From the NCBI RefSeq assembly GCF_000828055.2, contig NZ_CP010523.2:4712001-4776000 (forward strand): a stretch of DNA of 64,000 bases, written 5' to 3'. The translations under genes and the position numbers were made by a program. Shown one piece after another: positions 1 to 10,708 of the stretch. A model generated the notes under the pieces. That model was not told where the DNA came from, ran no database searches, and was given only the letters and a program-made list of their open reading frames with translations. How positions within the stretch are numbered: the stretch's first letter is position 1; each line of letters opens with the position of its first letter. The DNA is from Klebsiella variicola. Lineage in GTDB: Bacteria > Pseudomonadota > Gammaproteobacteria > Enterobacterales > Enterobacteriaceae.

Positions 1-1064
1 AGATCCGCTTGCCAGTAGCGCCATTCGTCTTTCTCTTTCGCCTCCATCGGCAGGCGCGCCAGCCAGGTGTTCAGACCATGGCGATCGCCCGTCCCCAGCG
101 CCATCCGCACGCGCCGCTCCACCAGCGGCGTGGACTGTGAGCGCATGATCGCGTCATCGCGCCAGATAGCCTGCTCTTCGGTTACATCGGTACCCATCAG
201 GCGCCAGGCGACAATATCACGTAGCTCCTGAGTCTGATCCTCATTGAGCTGCTGAGCCTGCACCAGCGAAGGGATCATCAGGCGGGCATTTTCCACATCC
301 TGACGGGCGACGCTGGCGAAGGCGACGGCGGCCATCTGGCGGGTAAAGTCCGTCGCCCCGGTGGTGCGGGCAAAGGTCAGAACGCTGTTTGGATCGTTAG
401 CCAGGGCGACGACGGCGGAAGCGATGCTCTGATAGTTGCCGGGCATTTGCTGAGCCAGCGATTTGACCAGCCCGATATTGCCGGCCTTCATCGCCAGGCG
501 GATCCGTTCGAGATAGGCCAGCGGATCCTGCTGTCCGGAGTCGCGCCAGGCGCTGAACAGCGGCTCACAGGCGCCAGGCTGGTTCTTGCCCGTCAGCCAC
601 AGGTCTTTCGCCCCGCTCCAGGCTTCCTGCGACTGCCCCACGCTCAGCTTGGCGTAGTAATAGTTGCACTGTGCCTCGGTGCTGGTCGGCTTATCGGGAC
701 TAAACGCCAGTAGGCCGCGCCAGTCGCTGCGCCGGGCCAGCTCATTCACGAAGCGCGAACGTAATGAACGCGCCGGGGGCAGCGTCGGATTGGCGTCAAT
801 AAAGTTTTTCACCACCAGTGCCGGCTGGTTCATCAGATCGTCGGTGATCTGCCGGTACTGCAAATAGGGGTACAGGGGATAGGTGCTTAACGTGGGCATC
901 AGCTGGTCGACTACATCCATCTGCCGGTTATCCCACGCCTGCTTAATTTGTGCGTAGCGGTTGCGCTGTTCATCCAGTGAATCCGCATGCGCCAGCTGAC
1001 TCAACGTCAACAGACCAACGCTGGCAGCCAAAAGACGCCACGCCATTTTTTTGGCTTTTTCCAC
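1..1064 (-). CDS. slt: Soluble lytic murein transglycosylase, 5' part (runs off left edge)
   Basis: Slt70 is a periplasmic enzyme that cleaves the MurNAc-GlcNAc bond of peptidoglycan, leaving 1,6-anhydro ends. Only the first 354 codons are here, and they track E. coli Slt (about 645 residues) closely. They cover the signal peptide (ending near SQLAHA) and most of the helical U-domain superhelix; the catalytic C-terminal goose-lysozyme-like domain lies outside the window. The GTG start at 1064 is chosen because the protein then opens MEKAKK as in E. coli and a purine-rich GGAAGAGG lies upstream. The gene diverges from ettA across about 230 bp in which I see no other gene. The missing 3' part is due to the window edge, not visible damage. 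Confidence 0.95.
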   Translation of the reverse strand, partial: MEKAKKMAWRLLAASVGLLTLSQLAHADSLDEQRNRYAQIKQAWDNRQMDVVDQLMPTLSTYPLYPYLQYRQITDDLMNQPALVVKNFIDANPTLPPARSLRSRFVNELARRSDWRGLLAFSPDKPTSTEAQCNYYYAKLSVGQSQEAWSGAKDLWLTGKNQPGACEPLFSAWRDSGQQDPLAYLERIRLAMKAGNIGLVKSLAQQMPGNYQSIASAVVALANDPNSVLTFARTTGATDFTRQMAAVAFASVARQDVENARLMIPSLVQAQQLNEDQTQELRDIVAWRLMGTDVTEEQAIWRDDAIMRSQSTPLVERRVRMALGTGDRHGLNTWLARLPMEAKEKDEWRYWQAD

Positions 1065-1292
1065 AAGCTCTTCCTCTTTCCGGTGCATTTTCGCAGCATC
1101 GTGCCGCTTAAAAGCCCCCGCCGGTTCGGCAGGCAGCTTTACTTATGCTAATCAGACAACGCTAAACGCGCCATGTCCTGGACATTTTTTTACGCTTCTG
1201 TGAATCCTGTCGCCTCGCTGGGATTAGCGCGCGAAAAAGGCTACACTTCGGCTTTGAACTATCTATCAAAATAGAAAGAGGCGAAGTCCAAC

Positions 1293-2960
1293 GTGGCTCA
1301 ATTCGTTTATACCATGCATCGTGTCGGCAAAGTGGTTCCGCCGAAACGTCATATTTTGAAAAATATCTCCCTCAGCTTCTTCCCTGGCGCGAAAATCGGT
1401 GTGCTCGGTCTGAACGGCGCCGGTAAGTCTACCCTGCTGCGCATCATGGCCGGTATCGACACCGAGATCGAAGGTGAAGCGCGTCCGCAGCCTGGCATCA
1501 AAATCGGCTACCTGCCGCAGGAGCCGCAGCTCAACCCGGAGCACACCGTGCGCGAGTCCGTTGAAGAAGCGGTCGCCGAAGTGGTTAACGCGCTGAAGGG
1601 TCTGGACGAAGTGTATGCCAAATACGCTGAGCCGGATGCGGACTTCGATAAGCTTGCCGCCCAGCAAGGCAAGTTCGAAGAGATTATCCAGGCGCACGAC
1701 GGCCACAACCTGAACGTGCAGCTGGAGCGCGCGGCCGATGCCCTGCGCCTGCCGGACTGGGATGCGAAAATCGCGAATCTTTCCGGTGGTGAACGCCGCC
1801 GCGTCGCGCTGTGCCGCCTGCTACTGGAAAAACCAGATATGCTGCTGCTCGACGAACCGACCAACCACCTGGACGCCGAGTCCGTCGCCTGGCTGGAACG
1901 CTTCCTGCACGATTTCGAAGGCACCGTGGTGGCGATTACCCACGACCGTTACTTCCTCGACAACGTCGCCGGCTGGATCCTCGAACTTGACCGCGGCGAA
2001 GGTATTCCGTGGGAAGGCAACTACTCCTCCTGGCTGGAGCAGAAAGATCAGCGTCTGGCGCAGGAAGCTTCTCAGGAAGCGGCGCGTCGTAAATCCATCG
2101 AGAAAGAGCTCGAGTGGGTTCGCCAGGGCGCGAAAGGCCGTCAGTCTAAGGGCAAAGCCCGTCTGGCGCGCTTTGAAGAGCTTAACAACGTCGAATACCA
2201 GAAACGCAACGAGACTAACGAACTGTTCATTCCGCCAGGCGCGCGTCTGGGCGATAAAGTTCTGGAAGTCAGCCATCTGCGCAAATCCTACGGCGACCGC
2301 GTGCTGATTGACGATCTGAGCTTCTCGGTACCGAAAGGCGCTATCGTCGGCATCATCGGTCCGAACGGCGCGGGTAAATCCACCCTGTTCCGTATGATGT
2401 CCGGCCAGGAGCAGCCAGATTCCGGCACCATCACCCTGGGTGAAACCGTTAAGCTGGCCTCCGTCGATCAGTTCCGCGACGCGATGGACAACAGCAAGAC
2501 CGTGTGGGAAGAAGTGTCTGGCGGCCTGGATATCATGAAGATCGGCAACACCGAGATGCCGAGCCGCGCCTACGTGGGCCGCTTTAACTTCAAAGGCGTC
2601 GACCAGGGTAAACGCGTTGGCGAGCTGTCCGGCGGTGAGCGTGGTCGTCTGCACCTGGCGAAACTGCTGCAGGTCGGCGGTAACGTCCTGCTGCTCGATG
2701 AACCGACCAACGACCTGGATATCGAAACCCTGCGCGCGCTGGAAAACGCCCTGCTGGAGTTCCCGGGCTGCGCGATGGTTATCTCGCACGACCGCTGGTT
2801 CCTTGACCGTATTGCCACCCACATTCTGGATTACCAGGATGAAGGTAAGGTTGAGTTCTTCGAAGGTAACTTTACCGAGTACGAAGAGTACAAGAAACGC
2901 ACCCTCGGCGCCGACGCGCTGGAGCCGAAGCGAATCAAGTACAAGCGTATCGCGAAATAA
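1293..2960 (+). CDS. ettA: Energy-dependent translational throttle protein EttA (ABC-F ATPase)
   Basis: EttA binds the ribosomal E site and couples the first peptide bond to the cellular ATP/ADP ratio. The 555-residue protein has two ABC domains without membrane segments: first Walker A GLNGAGKST near residue 40, signature LSGGERRR and Walker B LLLDEPTNHLD; second Walker A GPNGAGKST, signature LSGGERGR and LLLDEPTNDLD. The ABC-F linker lies between them (charged stretch ARRKSIEKELEWVRQGAKG). Length and sequence match E. coli EttA (YjjK). The start is GTG at 1293, because the protein then begins AQFVYTMHRVGK like its ortholog. It stands alone, divergent from slt and convergent with nadR, and is followed directly by an intrinsic terminator. 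Confidence 0.97.
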   Translation: MAQFVYTMHRVGKVVPPKRHILKNISLSFFPGAKIGVLGLNGAGKSTLLRIMAGIDTEIEGEARPQPGIKIGYLPQEPQLNPEHTVRESVEEAVAEVVNALKGLDEVYAKYAEPDADFDKLAAQQGKFEEIIQAHDGHNLNVQLERAADALRLPDWDAKIANLSGGERRRVALCRLLLEKPDMLLLDEPTNHLDAESVAWLERFLHDFEGTVVAITHDRYFLDNVAGWILELDRGEGIPWEGNYSSWLEQKDQRLAQEASQEAARRKSIEKELEWVRQGAKGRQSKGKARLARFEELNNVEYQKRNETNELFIPPGARLGDKVLEVSHLRKSYGDRVLIDDLSFSVPKGAIVGIIGPNGAGKSTLFRMMSGQEQPDSGTITLGETVKLASVDQFRDAMDNSKTVWEEVSGGLDIMKIGNTEMPSRAYVGRFNFKGVDQGKRVGELSGGERGRLHLAKLLQVGGNVLLLDEPTNDLDIETLRALENALLEFPGCAMVISHDRWFLDRIATHILDYQDEGKVEFFEGNFTEYEEYKKRTLGADALEPKRIKYKRIAK

Positions 2961-2965
2961 AACGC

Positions 2966-2992
2966 AAAAAGGCAACTTCGGTTGCCTTTTTT
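2966..2992 (+). terminator. Rho-independent terminator of ettA, copy 1 (UUCG loop)
   Basis: The stem GGCAAC/GTTGCC is closed by a TTCG tetraloop and flanked by A and T runs, six bases after the ettA stop codon. The A run before and T run after mean it could also work on the opposite strand for nadR. Confidence 0.9.
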
Positions 2993-3047
2993 ATTGTTTG
3001 CTCCCTCTCCCACCGGGAGAGGGTTGGGGTGAGGGCAAGGTAAATGC

Positions 3048-3074
3048 AAAAAGGCAACGCAAGTTGCCTTTTTT
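3048..3074. terminator. Second terminator hairpin, copy 2 (GCAA loop)
   Basis: It has the same stem and flanking A/T runs as the hairpin 82 bp upstream, but the loop is GCAA instead of TTCG. It sits between the convergent ettA and nadR and is probably bidirectional. Confidence 0.8.
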
Positions 3075-3135
3075 AGGGTTTGCTCCCTCTCCCACCGGGA
3101 GAGGGTTGGGGTGAGGGCAACAGCCCGCAGAGGAC

Positions 3136-4368
3136 CTACCCCTGCTCGCCCATCAGCTGTTTCACCAGCTCAACGCAGCGCAGGAACCGGGCATCGTAGT
3201 CCGACTCCTTAACATGGACAAACTCGATCTCGTTCTCTTTCAGCAGCGACACCAGCAGCGACTGAAACTCTTTACGATCCACCGAACTCCCAAGGCTGCG
3301 TAACCCATCGGCCACCCACGGGGTATTGTTCTCCAGCAGGATCACCAGGTCGAAACGGTATTCATCAATCAGCGCCTGCACGAACGGGTGCTCACGCCCC
3401 TCGTACTTCAGGCAGAAGGCCTGAGTGCTGACGAAGTCGGTATCGATAAACGCCACCTTGTTGGCGTATTTCACTGCAAAATCAATATACTGCGCATGTC
3501 CGAGGGCAATTTTATCGTAATCCGAATACTGGAGCGCCATCTCATCGCCGCCGAGATGTGAAAAGACATAATCCCGGCCATATTCCCAGGCGCTGGTGGT
3601 ATTGAAGATATTGGCGAGCTTATTGACCAGCGTCGATTTACCGCTCGACTCGCCGCCGAGGATCGCCACCGTCCGCACAAAGAACGGTTTCACTTCCGTC
3701 GGAATATATTCCCAGTAGCGGAACGGGTTCTCGCGGATCTGTCCGCCGCTAATATTCATAAAGGTCCGCTTAGGATCGATAAGCACCGTCTCGATCCCCA
3801 GATGCTCAAGGTACTGCGGCGCATCGGCCTCTTCCGAGGTATAGATCCGGTTCGGCTCGATCCCTTTTTCACTCATAAAAGCGCGGATCCCATGACTCCA
3901 GACGTCCCAGCCATGCGGATAGGGCTCCATCCCCTCTTCATTGAAGGCGTGGATGCGAATATTCTTCTGATATTTAAAGGTCTGCAGCAGCCAGCGCAGG
4001 CGGTCAGGCACCGTCGGCTGCTGCGACATGGCGCTCTCTTCAAACAGCTCGCGGTCGCGGGTATCGTCATAGCCCATGATGATATGTAGCTCATCGACCT
4101 GGCTACAGGCGCGCTGTATCAGATAGATATGCCCGGTATGCAGCGGGTAAAACTTACCAAACACCACGCCGACGCTTTTCTGCCGGCGGGGAAACTCCAG
4201 CCCGAGGAAACGATGCAGCGCTTCAAGCTTCTGCGCGCTCGGGCTTTTGATTTTGGCATTCAGCAGCTGGCTGAGATACCCCTTGGTCATTCCGCTGGCT
4301 TCCGCCACCTGCTGCAGGGTACAGCCTTTCTGCTTAATGGCGCTTTTTAAATAGTCAAATGACGACAT
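3136..4368 (-). CDS. nadR: Trifunctional NAD regulator/NMN adenylyltransferase/ribosylnicotinamide kinase NadR
   Basis: NadR represses NAD biosynthesis genes, makes NAD from NMN and ATP, and phosphorylates nicotinamide riboside entering through PnuC. In order: an N-terminal helix-turn-helix (residues 1-60, AEASGMTKGYLSQLLNAK), the nucleotidyltransferase signature GKFYPLHTGH at 71-80, and a kinase P-loop GGESSGKST at about 238-246. The length of 410 residues equals that of E. coli NadR and nothing is missing. It lies 21 bp after radA in the serB-radA-nadR direction, so it is probably in that operon. Its 3' end faces ettA across the duplicated terminator block. Confidence 0.96.
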   Translation of the reverse strand: MSSFDYLKSAIKQKGCTLQQVAEASGMTKGYLSQLLNAKIKSPSAQKLEALHRFLGLEFPRRQKSVGVVFGKFYPLHTGHIYLIQRACSQVDELHIIMGYDDTRDRELFEESAMSQQPTVPDRLRWLLQTFKYQKNIRIHAFNEEGMEPYPHGWDVWSHGIRAFMSEKGIEPNRIYTSEEADAPQYLEHLGIETVLIDPKRTFMNISGGQIRENPFRYWEYIPTEVKPFFVRTVAILGGESSGKSTLVNKLANIFNTTSAWEYGRDYVFSHLGGDEMALQYSDYDKIALGHAQYIDFAVKYANKVAFIDTDFVSTQAFCLKYEGREHPFVQALIDEYRFDLVILLENNTPWVADGLRSLGSSVDRKEFQSLLVSLLKENEIEFVHVKESDYDARFLRCVELVKQLMGEQG

Positions 4369-4389
4369 CGCTAATCTCCTTTTAACTTA

Positions 4390-5772
4390 TTATAAGTCGT
4401 CAAAAACGCTTAGCGCGTCTGAAAGCTTTTTCACACCAAAGATTTGCATGCCTTCCGGTACTTTTTTCGGCACATTGGCCGCCGGGACGATGGCGCGGCG
4501 GAAACCATGCTTCGCCGCTTCGGATATACGCTCCTGACCGCTCGGCACCGGGCGAATTTCCCCGGCCAGCCCGACTTCGCCAAAGACCACCAGATCCTGT
4601 GGCAGCGGGCGATCGCGCAGGCTGGAAACCATCGCCAGCAGCAGCGCCAGATCAGCGCTGGTTTCGGTGACCTTCACCCCGCCAACCACGTTGACGAAGA
4701 CGTCCTGATCGGCCATCTGCAGGCCGCCGTGACGATGCAGCACCGCCAGCAGGATCGCCAGACGGTTCTGTTCCAGCCCCACCGCCACGCGGCGCGGGTT
4801 GGACATCATCGAGTGATCCACCAGCGCCTGGATCTCCACCAGCAGCGGGCGGGTCCCTTCCCAGACCACCATCACCGAACTGCCGGAGGTGATTTCATCT
4901 CCCCGGCTAAGGAAGATAGCGGAGGGGTTGCTGACTTCGCGCAGGCCCTGCTCGGTCATGGCGAAAACGCCGAGTTCATTGACCGCGCCAAAGCGGTTTT
5001 TGTGGCTACGTAACGTGCGGAAACGGGAATCGGCATCCCCATCCAGCAGCACCGAGCAGTCGATACAGTGCTCCAGCACCTTCGGACCGGCCAGCGAGCC
5101 ATCTTTGGTGACGTGGCCGACCATCACAATCGCCACGCCGCGAGTTTTAGCAAAGCGCGTCAAATAAGCCGCGGTTTCACGTACCTGGGCGACACTGCCC
5201 GGCGACGACTGCACGTCGGCCATATGCATCACCTGGATGGAGTCGATCACCATCAGCTGCGGCTTTTCTTCATCGGCGATCTGACAGATCTGCTCAATGC
5301 TGGTTTCCGAGAGCATGTTCAGGTTGGCCGTCGGCAACCCGAGACGATGGGCGCGCATCGCCACCTGTTGCAGGGACTCCTCCCCGGTGACGTACAGGGT
5401 TTTCATCCCCTCCGCCAGTTTGCAGAGGGTTTGCAGCAGCAGCGTCGATTTCCCGGCGCCGGGGTTGCCGCCAATCAGGATCGCGCTGCCCGGCACTACG
5501 CCGCCGCCCAGCACGCGGTCAAACTCTTTAAAGCCGGTGGAGAAACGCGGCAGCGCCTCCAGGCTGATATCTGACAGCTTCTGCACCTTCGACACGCCGG
5601 CGTTACCGGCATAGCCTGAAAGACGCTCGTTTCTCGCCACCTGCGGCGACGCGGCGATGCGCATCTCGGTGATGGTGTTCCAGGCATGGCAGGCGCTGCA
5701 CTGCCCCTGCCAGCGCGGATAATCCGCACCACATTCATTACAGACAAATGCGCGTTTTGGAGCTTTCGCCAC
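4390..5772 (-). CDS. radA: DNA repair protein RadA
   Basis: RadA is a RecA-like, DnaB-type ATPase that drives branch migration of recombination intermediates. The 460 residues show an N-terminal four-cysteine zinc finger (C11, C14, C25, C28), Walker A GGNPGAGKST at 101-110, the RadA-specific KNRFG motif at 258-262, and a C-terminal Lon-protease-like domain. The ATG at 5772 gives the family N-terminus MAKAPKRAFVCNECG. It lies 9 bp after serB and 21 bp before nadR, an arrangement shared with E. coli. Confidence 0.96.
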   Translation of the reverse strand: MAKAPKRAFVCNECGADYPRWQGQCSACHAWNTITEMRIAASPQVARNERLSGYAGNAGVSKVQKLSDISLEALPRFSTGFKEFDRVLGGGVVPGSAILIGGNPGAGKSTLLLQTLCKLAEGMKTLYVTGEESLQQVAMRAHRLGLPTANLNMLSETSIEQICQIADEEKPQLMVIDSIQVMHMADVQSSPGSVAQVRETAAYLTRFAKTRGVAIVMVGHVTKDGSLAGPKVLEHCIDCSVLLDGDADSRFRTLRSHKNRFGAVNELGVFAMTEQGLREVSNPSAIFLSRGDEITSGSSVMVVWEGTRPLLVEIQALVDHSMMSNPRRVAVGLEQNRLAILLAVLHRHGGLQMADQDVFVNVVGGVKVTETSADLALLLAMVSSLRDRPLPQDLVVFGEVGLAGEIRPVPSGQERISEAAKHGFRRAIVPAANVPKKVPEGMQIFGVKKLSDALSVFDDL

Positions 5773-5781
5773 GTTTACCTC

Positions 5782-6753
5782 TTACTTTTGGTTCATGCTG
5801 CCCGAGAGAATACAGAATACCCCCATCAGGTCAGCGTGGCGGATAGTCACTTCCGCCTGTTCATTCACTTTAGGCTTCGCGTGATAGGCGATGCCGAGGC
5901 CTGCCGCCTTAATCATCGGCAGGTCGTTGGCGCCATCACCGATAGCCACAGTTTGCGCCGTTGGGATCTCATACTTTTCCGCCAGCTTGCGCAGCGTATT
6001 GGCTTTATATTTCGCATCGACGATATCGCCGAGCACGTTGCCGGTGAGCTTGCCGTCGCGGATCTCCAGCTCATTGGCGAACACCGCGTCGAGATGCAGC
6101 TTGTCGCGCAGGTACTCCGCAAAGAAGGTGAAGCCGCCGGAGGCGATCGCCACTTTCCAGCCTAACGTTTCCAGCTTGAGCACCAGCTGTGCCAGGCCCG
6201 GCATCAGCGGCAGCGCGTCGCGCACCTGCAGCAAAATACTGGCATCCGCATCTTTCAGTGTCGCCACGCGCTGGCGCAGGCTGGCGGTGAAGTCCAGCTC
6301 CCCACGCATCGCCCGCTCGGTCACTTCCGAGACCAGCTCGCCGGTGCCAGCCAGTTTCGCAATCTCATCGATGCATTCGATCTGGATCGCCGTGGAGTCC
6401 ATGTCCATCACCAGCAGGCCCGGGGTGCGCAGATGGGGGATTTTACCCAATGGCGCGACGTCCAGCCCCGCCTCATGCGCCAGTCGCGTCGCACGGGGAG
6501 TCAGCGAACCGGCCAGGCGGATCACCTGGTAATCCTCGACCACCCAGGAGGCAACGATCACTAACGCGGCGCCCAGCTCGCGCTGCCAGTCCGTCAGACG
6601 GCGCTTATTCAGCCCACGCCCGTACAGCAGCCAGCCGCTGCGCCCGGCGTGATAATCCAGCGGCATGACCTCATCGCCGCTCAGGGAAAGCGGCAACCCA
6701 GGCCACAGGGAAACGTCTTCAGGCAGGTCGCACCAGGTCAAACTGTTAGGCAT
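5782..6753 (-). CDS. serB: Phosphoserine phosphatase
   Basis: SerB hydrolyses O-phospho-L-serine in the last step of serine synthesis. The HAD motifs are present: DMDST near residues 117-121 (catalytic aspartates), a Ser/Lys region around ASGGF, and GDGANDLPM near the end. The start is placed at ATG 6753 (323 residues) because the protein then opens MPNSLTWCDLPEDV as in E. coli; a longer reading to 6774 adds seven unsupported residues. It is the first gene of serB-radA-nadR and diverges from smp across about 100 bp, which must hold both promoters. Confidence 0.95.
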   Translation of the reverse strand: MPNSLTWCDLPEDVSLWPGLPLSLSGDEVMPLDYHAGRSGWLLYGRGLNKRRLTDWQRELGAALVIVASWVVEDYQVIRLAGSLTPRATRLAHEAGLDVAPLGKIPHLRTPGLLVMDMDSTAIQIECIDEIAKLAGTGELVSEVTERAMRGELDFTASLRQRVATLKDADASILLQVRDALPLMPGLAQLVLKLETLGWKVAIASGGFTFFAEYLRDKLHLDAVFANELEIRDGKLTGNVLGDIVDAKYKANTLRKLAEKYEIPTAQTVAIGDGANDLPMIKAAGLGIAYHAKPKVNEQAEVTIRHADLMGVFCILSGSMNQK

Positions 6754-6857
6754 TACGGCTCCACATCTCTTCATTCAGGCGAGGAAAATAACGCATGAGG
6801 CTACCTTGTAACCAGCGCTTCTGGCAACATTAAGCTGCAAATTTTCAAAGGTGGAAT

Positions 6858-7505
6858 ATGGTTCGCGCAAAACTGAAATTCCGGCTGCATCGTGCGGTCA
6901 TTGTCCTTATCTGTCTGGCGCTGCTCGTCGCACTGATGCAGGGCGCCTCGTGGTTCAGTCAGAACAGTCAGAAACAACGCAATCCGCAGCTGGAAGAGCT
7001 GGCCCGCACGCTGGCGCAGCAGGTGGTACTGAATCTCGTGCCGCTGATGCGCAGCGAAACACCGGACGAGAAGCGCATTAATCAACTGTTGACGCAGCTG
7101 ACCCATAACAGCCGCGTACTGGACGCCGGCGTGTATGACGAACAGGGCGACCTGGTGGCACGCTCTGGCGAAAGCGTCGAGGTTCGCGACCGGCTGGCGC
7201 TGGATGGCAAAAAAGCCGGCGGCTACTTCAACCAGCAGATTGTCGAGCCGGTTCCGGGAAAAAACGGCCCGCTGGGCTACCTGCGTCTGACCCTCGATAC
7301 TCATACCCTGGCGACCGAGGCGAAGCAGGTGGATAATACCACCAATATATTACGCCTGATGCTGTTGCTGTCCCTGGCTATCGGCGTGGTGCTGACCCGC
7401 ACGCTGCTGCAGGGCAAACGCACCCGCTGGCAGCAATCGCCCTTCCTGCTCACCGCCAACAAGCCGGTTGAGGATGAAGACGATGAAAAGAAAGGAAATC
7501 TATAA
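6858..7505 (+). CDS. smp: Inner-membrane protein Smp (YtjB)
   Basis: Smp is a conserved enterobacterial membrane protein without an assigned biochemical function. The 215 residues have a membrane segment near 13-34, a polar probably periplasmic domain of about 125 residues, a second membrane segment near 164-183, and a charged acidic/basic tail ([10 protein letters not shown]). The length matches E. coli YtjB (214). It diverges from serB and its stop codon overlaps the lplA start by one base (TAATG), so the two are probably translationally coupled. Confidence 0.9.
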   Translation: MVRAKLKFRLHRAVIVLICLALLVALMQGASWFSQNSQKQRNPQLEELARTLAQQVVLNLVPLMRSETPDEKRINQLLTQLTHNSRVLDAGVYDEQGDLVARSGESVEVRDRLALDGKKAGGYFNQQIVEPVPGKNGPLGYLRLTLDTHTLATEAKQVDNTTNILRLMLLLSLAIGVVLTRTLLQGKRTRWQQSPFLLTANKPVEDEDDEKKGNL

Positions 7506-8521
7506 TGTCCACATTGCGCCTCCTGCTCTCTGACTCTTACGACCCGTGGTTCAACCTGGCGGTCGAGGAGTGTATTTTCCGCCAGATGCCCGCCACCCAG
7601 CGGGTGCTGTTCCTGTGGCGCAATGCCGATACCGTGGTCATCGGCCGCGCGCAGAATCCGTGGAAGGAGTGTAATACTCGCCGCATGGAGGAAGATCACG
7701 TGCGGCTGGCCCGTCGCAGCAGCGGCGGCGGCGCGGTGTTCCACGACCTCGGCAATACCTGCTTTACCTTTATGGCAGGCAAACCGGAGTACGACAAAAC
7801 CGTCTCCACCGCTATCGTGCTGGCGGCGCTCAATTCACTCGGCGTAACCGCCGAAGCCTCCGGGCGCAACGATCTGGTGGTCAAAACCGACAGCGGCGAC
7901 CGCAAGGTGTCTGGTTCCGCCTATCGCGAAACCATCGACCGCGGCTTCCATCACGGCACCCTGCTGCTGAATGCCGATTTAAGTCGCCTCGCTAACTACC
8001 TTAACCCGGACCAGAAAAAGCTACAGGCCAAAGGCATTACCTCGGTGCGCGGTCGCGTGGCGAACCTGGTTGAGCTGCTGCCGGGCATTACCCATCAGCA
8101 CATTTGCGAGGCGATTCAGGAGGCGTTCTTCAACCATTACGGCGAACGGGTGGACGCCGAGGTGATCTCCCCGGACAACACGCCGGACCTGCCGAATTTT
8201 GCTGAGACCTTCGCCCGCCAGAGCAGCTGGGAGTGGAACTTCGGCCAGGCGCCGGCCTTCTCTCATCTGCTGGACGAGCGCTTTCGCTGGGGCGGCGTTG
8301 AGCTGCATTTTGATGTCGAGAAAGGCCATATCACCCGCACGCAAGCCTTTACCGATAGCCTGAACCCGGCGCCGCTGGAGGCCCTGGCGGCACGCTTAGT
8401 TGGCTGTCAGTATCGGGCGGAAGTCTTGCAGCAGCAGTGTGAGGCGCTGGTCGGCGATTTCCCGGAGCAGGAAGCGGAACTCAAAGAACTGTCGGCGTGG
8501 ATAGCCGGCGCGGTGCGCTGA
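7505..8521 (+). CDS. lplA: Lipoate-protein ligase A
   Basis: LplA activates free lipoate with ATP and attaches it to lysines of the E2 subunits of 2-oxo acid dehydrogenases and of GcvH. The 338-residue protein carries the lipoate-binding [12 protein letters not shown] loop near residue 70, the catalytic-lysine region around KVSGSAYR near 135-142, and the C-terminal accessory domain of the bacterial enzyme. The start overlaps the smp stop. In E. coli yjjJ lies between lplA and deoD; here only a BIME separates the convergent genes. Confidence 0.96.
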   Translation: MSTLRLLLSDSYDPWFNLAVEECIFRQMPATQRVLFLWRNADTVVIGRAQNPWKECNTRRMEEDHVRLARRSSGGGAVFHDLGNTCFTFMAGKPEYDKTVSTAIVLAALNSLGVTAEASGRNDLVVKTDSGDRKVSGSAYRETIDRGFHHGTLLLNADLSRLANYLNPDQKKLQAKGITSVRGRVANLVELLPGITHQHICEAIQEAFFNHYGERVDAEVISPDNTPDLPNFAETFARQSSWEWNFGQAPAFSHLLDERFRWGGVELHFDVEKGHITRTQAFTDSLNPAPLEALAARLVGCQYRAEVLQQQCEALVGDFPEQEAELKELSAWIAGAVR

Positions 8522-8529
8522 TAAAAAAA

Positions 8530-8600
8530 GCCGGATGGCGGCTACGCCTTATCCGGCCTACAGATTTGATGCAAGCCCGGTAAACAAAGCGCCACCGGGC
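8530..8600. repeat. REP/BIME element between lplA and deoD
   Basis: A REP-type palindrome (GCCGGATGGCGGC...CCTTATCCGGCCTAC) is followed by a second GCCCGG...CCGGGC half. It occupies the convergent gap and probably serves as the 3' boundary of both transcripts. Confidence 0.85.
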
Positions 8601-8610
8601 TATACCACGC

Positions 8611-9330
8611 TTACTCCTGGTCGCCCAGCAGTACCGATTCCAGCGCGATTTTGATCATATCGTTGAAGGTCGTCTGACGCTCAGCGGCAGTGGTCTGCTC
8701 GTGAGTACGGATGTGGTCGGAGACGGTGCAGATGGTCAGCGCTTTCGCGCCGAATTCTGCCGCCACGCCGTAGATCCCGGCCGCTTCCATTTCCACGCCC
8801 AGGATGCCGTATTTTTCCATCACGTCGAACATGGACGGGTCTGGCGTATAGAACAGGTCAGCGGAGAAGATGTTGCCTACGCGCGCGTCAACGCCCAGCG
8901 CTTTCGCCGCGTCTACCGCGTTACGCACCATGCCGAAATCGGCAATTGCCGCGAAATCATGGTCTTTGAAACGCAGACGGTTCACTTTAGAGTCGGTGCA
9001 CGCGCCCATGCCGATCACCACGTCACGCAGTTTGACATCTTCACGCACCGCGCCGCAGGAGCCCACGCGGATGATTTTCTTCACGCCGAAATCGGTGATC
9101 AGCTCTTTGGTGTAGATTGAGCAGGACGGGATACCCATCCCGTGGCCCATCACGGAGATTTTGCGGCCTTTATAAGTACCGGTGAAGCCCAGCATGCCGC
9201 GCACGTTGTTCACTTCACGCACGTCTTCAAGGAAGGTTTCTGCAATGTGCTTCGCGCGCAGCGGGTCGCCCGGCATCAAAACGACGTCAGCGAAATCGCC
9301 CATTTCTGCGTTAATGTGAGGAGTTGCCAT
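8611..9330 (-). CDS. deoD: Purine nucleoside phosphorylase DeoD
   Basis: DeoD reversibly phosphorolyses purine (deoxy)nucleosides to base and (deoxy)ribose-1-phosphate. The 239-residue protein is the hexameric bacterial type, starting [23 protein letters not shown], with phosphate-binding RVGSCGA and the GVEMEAAG segment that contacts ribose. It is the last gene of deoCABD, about 100 bp after deoB with a BIME in the gap. The start ATG follows GGAACTGAAG. Confidence 0.97.
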   Translation of the reverse strand: MATPHINAEMGDFADVVLMPGDPLRAKHIAETFLEDVREVNNVRGMLGFTGTYKGRKISVMGHGMGIPSCSIYTKELITDFGVKKIIRVGSCGAVREDVKLRDVVIGMGACTDSKVNRLRFKDHDFAAIADFGMVRNAVDAAKALGVDARVGNIFSADLFYTPDPSMFDVMEKYGILGVEMEAAGIYGVAAEFGAKALTICTVSDHIRTHEQTTAAERQTTFNDMIKIALESVLLGDQE

Positions 9331-9358
9331 CTTCAGTTCCTTTTACATTGTTGTTTTT

Positions 9359-9425
9359 GCCGGGTGGCGGCTACGCCTTACCCGGCCTACAAATCGTAGG
9401 CCCGGATCGCTGTGCGCCACCGGGC
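9359..9425. repeat. BIME in the deoB-deoD gap
   Basis: Inverted REP halves (GCCGGGTGGCGGC...TTACCCGGCCTAC and GTAGGCCCGGATC...GCGCCACCGGGC) fill most of the intercistronic space. In a transcript such elements form stable hairpins that can affect downstream expression. Confidence 0.85.
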
Positions 9426-9432
9426 AATGACC

Positions 9433-10692
<1,260 letters not shown>

Positions 10693-10708
10693 TCAGATCA
10701 GTATATCG

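Larger units (their letters stand above)
2966..3120. repeat. Tandem duplication of a terminator plus GGGAGAGGG repeat unit
   Basis: Two 73-bp copies (2966-3038 and 3048-3120) are offset by 82 bp. Each holds the terminator hairpin followed by an element with CCCTCTCCC and GGGAGAGGG arms and a GGTTGGGGTGAGGGCA tail, a common interspersed enterobacterial repeat. The copies differ only in the four loop bases and two bases after the T run. Confidence 0.9.

Noticed and set aside
1821-2975. A 384-residue open frame antisense to ettA
   Set aside because: It lies wholly within the strongly conserved ettA gene on the other strand, has no ribosome-binding site or family motif, and is expected from GC-rich codon use.
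2966-3120. Possible CRISPR-like array
   Set aside because: Only two copies, each with a terminator hairpin and no spacer-like unit; explained as a tandem duplication. The tRNA triplet likewise is not an array.
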